Shown piece after piece: positions 60,670 through 64,000 of a stretch of 64,000 nucleotides of DNA. The translations under genes and the position numbers were made by a program. Source of the stretch: Flexivirga alba (lineage in GTDB: Bacteria; Actinomycetota; Actinomycetes; Actinomycetales; Dermatophilaceae); assembly GCF_042661025.1 (NCBI RefSeq), contig NZ_JBHSWH010000001.1, forward strand, positions 2,108,001 through 2,172,000, in the 5' to 3' direction. How positions within the stretch are numbered: position 1 is the stretch's first letter; the number at the start of each line of letters is the position of its first letter. The notes beneath the pieces are model-generated. The model ran no database searches, was not told where the DNA came from, and worked only from the letters and a program-made list of their open reading frames with translations.

Positions 60670-62213
60670 CCTGGGTGCCCGGCCGCGGACGCCCGGTCGT
60701 GATCCCCGAGGACACTACGCCACTGCGCGGTGTGAAAGTCGATGCGCGGGGGCGCATCGCCTGGCTGCTGCGGCTGAGCCGGCTGGCCGCCGTGCCCGGC
60801 CCGGCGGGCCGTTTCGTCGAGATGTTGCGTGCACAGGGGTGTGCGCTCGGGCCGAGCACACTGTGCCGTTACGAGACCGGTGTGGAGCCTGTTCCCACGG
60901 CAGTCGTGCTGGCCTACGAGAAGACCCTCGACCTGCCAGCGGGGAGCCTGCTCGGGGTGTGCCTAGGCATCGATCGGGCATTCGGTCCGGCGCTCGCCCC
61001 GGAAGGGCCGCAGAACGTGTCCCGGACAGCGTTGAGTGATGCGCTGGGCGAGTGGGAGGAGTCGATGGCTGCGGGTTCAATGGCCGGCACGGATTGGATC
61101 CATCTCGCGGACGCCCTGACCCGGCCGGACGGTCCACTGGTGCCACCGTCGATGTTGCACTGCTGGGTGGAGCAACTGGTCTCAGAAACGATGCGTGCGG
61201 TGCGTCATGCGTACACCACGCGGTCCTACGCCCTCGACCTGCTGCTGACCGACCGGGCAACGGGCCGTGTCGTGCTGGATGTCGTGGCAAGGGCGATCGC
61301 GGAGCCCGGCGCGCAGTCGGTGTCCAAGGTGATCCCGGTCTTGGGTAACAGTCGAGATCCGGAGCTGCTGCACTGGGTGGTCGAGCACTTCGCGCACTCC
61401 GAGGGTGAGCAGCTGTGGGGTGCGGCGTACGCGATGCTCGCCCAGATCTGCAACGGCCGGATGCCTGCGGCCTTCATGCCGGCGATCGTGAGAGTAGTGC
61501 TGGACGCGGCAACAGACGGGCCGGAGCGTGGTGAGCCTGCATTCCATGTGGCACAACGTATTTCGGCCGATCTGACACAGCGGGTAGTTACGCGGCTCGG
61601 GTACTACCCGGCACCAACGGCCGCCGGGGCCCGGGTGCAGAGCCCGACCGCCCTGAGCACCTACCGGTCCGCCGCGTTGCAGGAGTCGGGTCTGGACGAC
61701 CCGATGCTCGACCGGCTGCTCCGGGAGGCGCTGTCGCCGGACTTCCTCGAGCGCAGGCACCACTCGTCCACGCTGCTCGGTGTCAGTCCTTACCGCGGGA
61801 TCATCGTCAAGGTCGCGCTGGAGCAGGTACGGACGCCGTCAGGTCCTTATGCGGCGGAGGCCGCCGGACATGCGCTGGGTTATCTGGCGGTCCCCGGGCA
61901 ACGGGACCAACTGGTCGATCTGCTCGAGACGGTTCCTGATTCGCGGGGCGACATGTTGGTCGCGCTCGCGCGCATCGGTGGCGTCCCCGATCATGTAGAT
62001 CTCGCCGGCCTGGCGGCGGACCCCACGCTTGCGTCGACGGTCGTCTACGCCGCCGGCATGAGCAATCATCCAGATCTGGCGCTTTTCGCTACCAGTCCAC
62101 AACTGGCCGGTGACCAGGTGCAGCGCAACGCGATCTGGTGGCAGCAGGCGGGGGCGGCTGTCTATGACGTGCCGACCGGTGTGCCGAGCGATTGCCTTTC
62201 CCTGGCAGGTTAA
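60666..62213 (+). CDS. HTH (XRE-like) protein with large C-terminal helical repeat region
   Basis: A 515-residue protein. An XRE-like helix-turn-helix lies at about residues 50-95 (GPAGRFVEMLRAQGCALGPS, TLCRYETGVEPVPTAVVLAY). The long remainder is mostly alpha-helical with HEAT-like pairs (YALDLLLTDRATGRVVLDVV, AAEAAGHALGYLAVPGQRDQ). It is coupled to the ATP-grasp-like gene. As it faces the EPS operon across the AT-rich promoter, it is a candidate regulator of the locus; that is inference. Confidence 0.6.
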   Translation: MTWVPGRGRPVVIPEDTTPLRGVKVDARGRIAWLLRLSRLAAVPGPAGRFVEMLRAQGCALGPSTLCRYETGVEPVPTAVVLAYEKTLDLPAGSLLGVCLGIDRAFGPALAPEGPQNVSRTALSDALGEWEESMAAGSMAGTDWIHLADALTRPDGPLVPPSMLHCWVEQLVSETMRAVRHAYTTRSYALDLLLTDRATGRVVLDVVARAIAEPGAQSVSKVIPVLGNSRDPELLHWVVEHFAHSEGEQLWGAAYAMLAQICNGRMPAAFMPAIVRVVLDAATDGPERGEPAFHVAQRISADLTQRVVTRLGYYPAPTAAGARVQSPTALSTYRSAALQESGLDDPMLDRLLREALSPDFLERRHHSSTLLGVSPYRGIIVKVALEQVRTPSGPYAAEAAGHALGYLAVPGQRDQLVDLLETVPDSRGDMLVALARIGGVPDHVDLAGLAADPTLASTVVYAAGMSNHPDLALFATSPQLAGDQVQRNAIWWQQAGAAVYDVPTGVPSDCLSLAG

Positions 62214-62234
62214 TCGGGCACTTGGTCGACACGC

Positions 62235-62264
62235 GCCGGCCGGTCGGGGTCACACCCGGCCGGC
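62235..62264. terminator. GC-rich hairpin after the HTH gene
   Basis: GCCGGCCGG (62235-62243) and CCGGCCGGC (62256-62264) form a 9-bp perfect stem with a 12-base loop, 22 bases after the stop at 62213. The position fits an intrinsic terminator, but no T-run follows. Confidence 0.5.
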
Positions 62265-62293
62265 CGGTCGCACGCCCGGTTAGCATTCCGAAC

Positions 62294-63295
62294 ATGCGCA
62301 TCCTGGTCACCGGCGGAGCCGGCTTCATCGGCAGCAACTTCGTGCACCTGACCGCGGCGACGCGGCCCGACGTGCAGCAGACGGTGCTGGATGCGTTCAC
62401 GTATGCCGGAGACCGTGCGTCGCTGGCCGGTCTCGAGGACAGAATCGAGATCGTCGAGGGCGACGTCGCGGACGCTGAGGTGGTGGACCGGCTGGTGGCC
62501 GACGCCGATGCGGTCGTGCACTTCGCCGCCGAGTCGCACAACGACAATTCGCTCGCCGACCCGTCGCCGTTCGTGCGCACCAACCTGATCGGCACGTTCA
62601 CCCTGCTGGAAGCGGTCCGTAAGCACGAAGTGCGCTACCACCACATCTCGACCGACGAGGTGTATGGCGATCTCGAGCTCGACGATCCGGGGCGTTTCAC
62701 CGAGGCCACGCCATACAACCCGAGTAGTCCCTACTCCTCGACCAAGGCCGGCAGCGACCTGATGGTCCGCGCCTGGGTGCGCTCCTTCGGGGTGCGCGCG
62801 ACGATCAGCAACTGCTCCAACAACTACGGCCCGCGCCAGCACGTCGAGAAGTTCATCCCGCGGCAGATCACCAACATCATCGACGGCGTCCGCCCCAAGC
62901 TGTATGGCGATGGGCTCAACGTGCGTGACTGGATCCATGTCGATGACCACAATCGCGCGGTCTGGACGATCCTGGAGCGCGGCGAGATCGGGCAGACCTA
63001 TCTCATCGGAGCCAACGGTGAGAAGAACAACAAAGAGGTCATCGAGCAGATCCTGACCGGCATGGGCAAGGACGCTCACGACTACGACCACGTCACCGAT
63101 CGGGCGGGACACGATCGGCGCTACGCGATCGACTCGACCATGTTGCGCGAAAAGCTTGGCTGGGCACCGGAGTTCGCCGACTTCGACGCCGGCCTGGCCG
63201 CGACCATCGACTGGTATCGCGCCAACGAAGCCTGGTGGCGCCCGCAGAAGGCCGCAGCGGAAGCGAAATACACCGGCCAATCGGTGATCAGCTGA
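62294..63295 (+). CDS. rmlB: dTDP-glucose 4,6-dehydratase
   Basis: A 333-residue extended short-chain dehydrogenase. MRILVTGGAGFIGSNFVHLT (GxxGxxG) opens the fold. The active site has HISTDEVYGDLE (Thr-Asp-Glu of the dehydratase subgroup) and the YxxxK in SPYSSTKAGSDLMV. It forms dTDP-4-keto-6-deoxyglucose for rhamnose synthesis. The ORF extends upstream to 62192, but the conserved start is the ATG at 62294. The stop shares one base with rmlD (TGATG). Confidence 0.97.
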   Translation: MRILVTGGAGFIGSNFVHLTAATRPDVQQTVLDAFTYAGDRASLAGLEDRIEIVEGDVADAEVVDRLVADADAVVHFAAESHNDNSLADPSPFVRTNLIGTFTLLEAVRKHEVRYHHISTDEVYGDLELDDPGRFTEATPYNPSSPYSSTKAGSDLMVRAWVRSFGVRATISNCSNNYGPRQHVEKFIPRQITNIIDGVRPKLYGDGLNVRDWIHVDDHNRAVWTILERGEIGQTYLIGANGEKNNKEVIEQILTGMGKDAHDYDHVTDRAGHDRRYAIDSTMLREKLGWAPEFADFDAGLAATIDWYRANEAWWRPQKAAAEAKYTGQSVIS

Positions 63296-64000
63296 TGCGC
63301 TGGTTGGTGACCGGTGGCCGCGGCATGTTCGGCACCGACCTGGTTTTGCTGTTGCAGGAACGCGGCGAAGACGTCGTCGCAGTCGGCTCGGCCGAGTGCG
63401 ACATCCGGTCTCTTGATGCGGTGCGCGACACGATGCGGGACTTCGATGTCGTGGTCAACGCGGCGGCGTGGACTGCGGTCGATGACGCGGAATCCCATGA
63501 GCCGGAAGCCTTCGCCATCAACGCGACCGGCGCTCGCAACGTCGCACTCGTCGCAGCGGAGACCGGCGCCCGGATGGTGCACATCTCCACCGACTACGTC
63601 TTCGACGGCACCGCCACTGAGCCCTACGCGCCGGATCACCCGCAGGCGCCGCGGTCGGCCTACGGGCGCACCAAGGCGGCGGGGGAGTGGGCCATCCGGA
63701 CCACGAACCCGGACGCGCTGATCGTGCGCACTGCCTGGCTGTATGGCGAGCACGGCCCCAACTTCGTCAAGACGATGCAACGCCTGGCCGGTCAGCACGA
63801 CACCCTGAACGTGGTCGATGACCAGATCGGTCAGCCCACCTGGACCAAGGATCTGGCGGCGTATGTCGTCGAGCTCGTCACCTCGGGGAAGCCCGGCGGC
63901 TACTACCACGGCACGTCGGACGGGACGACGACATGGTGCGGCTTCACCCGGGAGATCTTCCGGTTGTCCGGGTGGGACCCGGAGCGCGTGAAGCCCTGCA
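63295..64000 (+). CDS. rmlD: dTDP-4-dehydrorhamnose reductase (partial)
   Basis: The ATG at 63295 opens MRWLVTGGRGMFGTDLVLLL. The body has VVVNAAAWTAVDDAESHEPE, HISTDYVFDGTATEPYAPDH and the catalytic SAYGRTKAAGE (YxxxK), all typical of RmlD. It reduces dTDP-4-keto-rhamnose to dTDP-L-rhamnose. It runs off the window at 64000 after about 235 codons (of about 290). With rmlB it completes the rhamnose pathway started by rmlA/rmlC at 19.9-21.4 kb. Confidence 0.95.
   Translation, partial: MRWLVTGGRGMFGTDLVLLLQERGEDVVAVGSAECDIRSLDAVRDTMRDFDVVVNAAAWTAVDDAESHEPEAFAINATGARNVALVAAETGARMVHISTDYVFDGTATEPYAPDHPQAPRSAYGRTKAAGEWAIRTTNPDALIVRTAWLYGEHGPNFVKTMQRLAGQHDTLNVVDDQIGQPTWTKDLAAYVVELVTSGKPGGYYHGTSDGTTTWCGFTREIFRLSGWDPERVKPC

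Noticed and set aside
1..64000. CRISPR arrays, prophage genes, rRNA genes
   Set aside because: No regularly spaced repeats with unique spacers, no phage structural genes and no rRNA sequence were seen. The repeats at 7593-7779 are palindromic and lack spacers.

Overview
The window is high-GC DNA with actinobacterial gene content: a nickel superoxide dismutase with its maturation protease, an RskA-type anti-sigma factor, an IclR regulator, and dispersed intergenic repeats built on GGTCTCGATACGC / CGCTACTCGACCA. I infer a member of the Actinomycetota, probably Micrococcales (Dermacoccaceae or Intrasporangiaceae-like). I could not run a search to confirm this.

Layout. 0-9.2 kb: an IS110 transposase, a sugar-acid/hydroxy-acid oxidation block (IclR, gluconate-2-dehydrogenase-like small and FAD subunits, a large FAD/Fe-S D-2-hydroxyacid dehydrogenase), then a repeat-invaded DUF2231 remnant divergent from an ECF sigma/anti-sigma pair. 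9.2-15.5 kb: sodN with a SoxR/MerR-like operator, a tRNA-like element, a glyoxalase-fold protein, a polar amino acid ABC operon whose last gene is sodX, and an ABC-2 exporter. 15.6-18.4 kb: a SipW-type signal peptidase fused to a LamG domain, its TasA/camelysin-like partner, and a MarR regulator.

18.5-64 kb is one very large exopolysaccharide locus. rmlA/rmlC lie at its left end and rmlB/rmlD at its right end. Between them are: an adenylate-ligase / PLP-decarboxylase / acyl-carrier-protein module with three paralogous GNAT-like genes; an AlgD-like sugar dehydrogenase with GT4, GT2 and deacetylase; acyltransferases; a DUF6492 and a FkbM-like gene; a Wzx flippase; an asparagine-synthase-like protein; two Wzz-like proteins; a Wzy-like polymerase; a GT2; a double alpha/beta hydrolase; a GH2 enzyme; a dedicated holo-ACP synthase; and the initiating sugar-1-phosphate transferase.

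A roughly 9 kb cassette (45.6-54.3 kb) interrupts the right part. It encodes an ACP, a CapK/PaaK-like adenylating enzyme, a GNAT, an FAD protein, MetA-like and MetY-like enzymes and a stand-alone amino-acid adenylation domain. Its two borders carry complementary remnants of the same ACP-GH2-hydrolase gene string, so it arrived by duplication followed by reciprocal gene decay. With two ACPs, two adenylating modules and a dedicated phosphopantetheinyl transferase, the locus looks built to attach carrier-bound amino-acid or acyl groups to a rhamnose/uronate-containing polymer.

Twelve genes are broken by apparent single-base deletions, at least eleven of them in or next to G/C runs. This is best explained by sequence error. 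I annotate these as frameshifted CDS that are probably intact in the organism.
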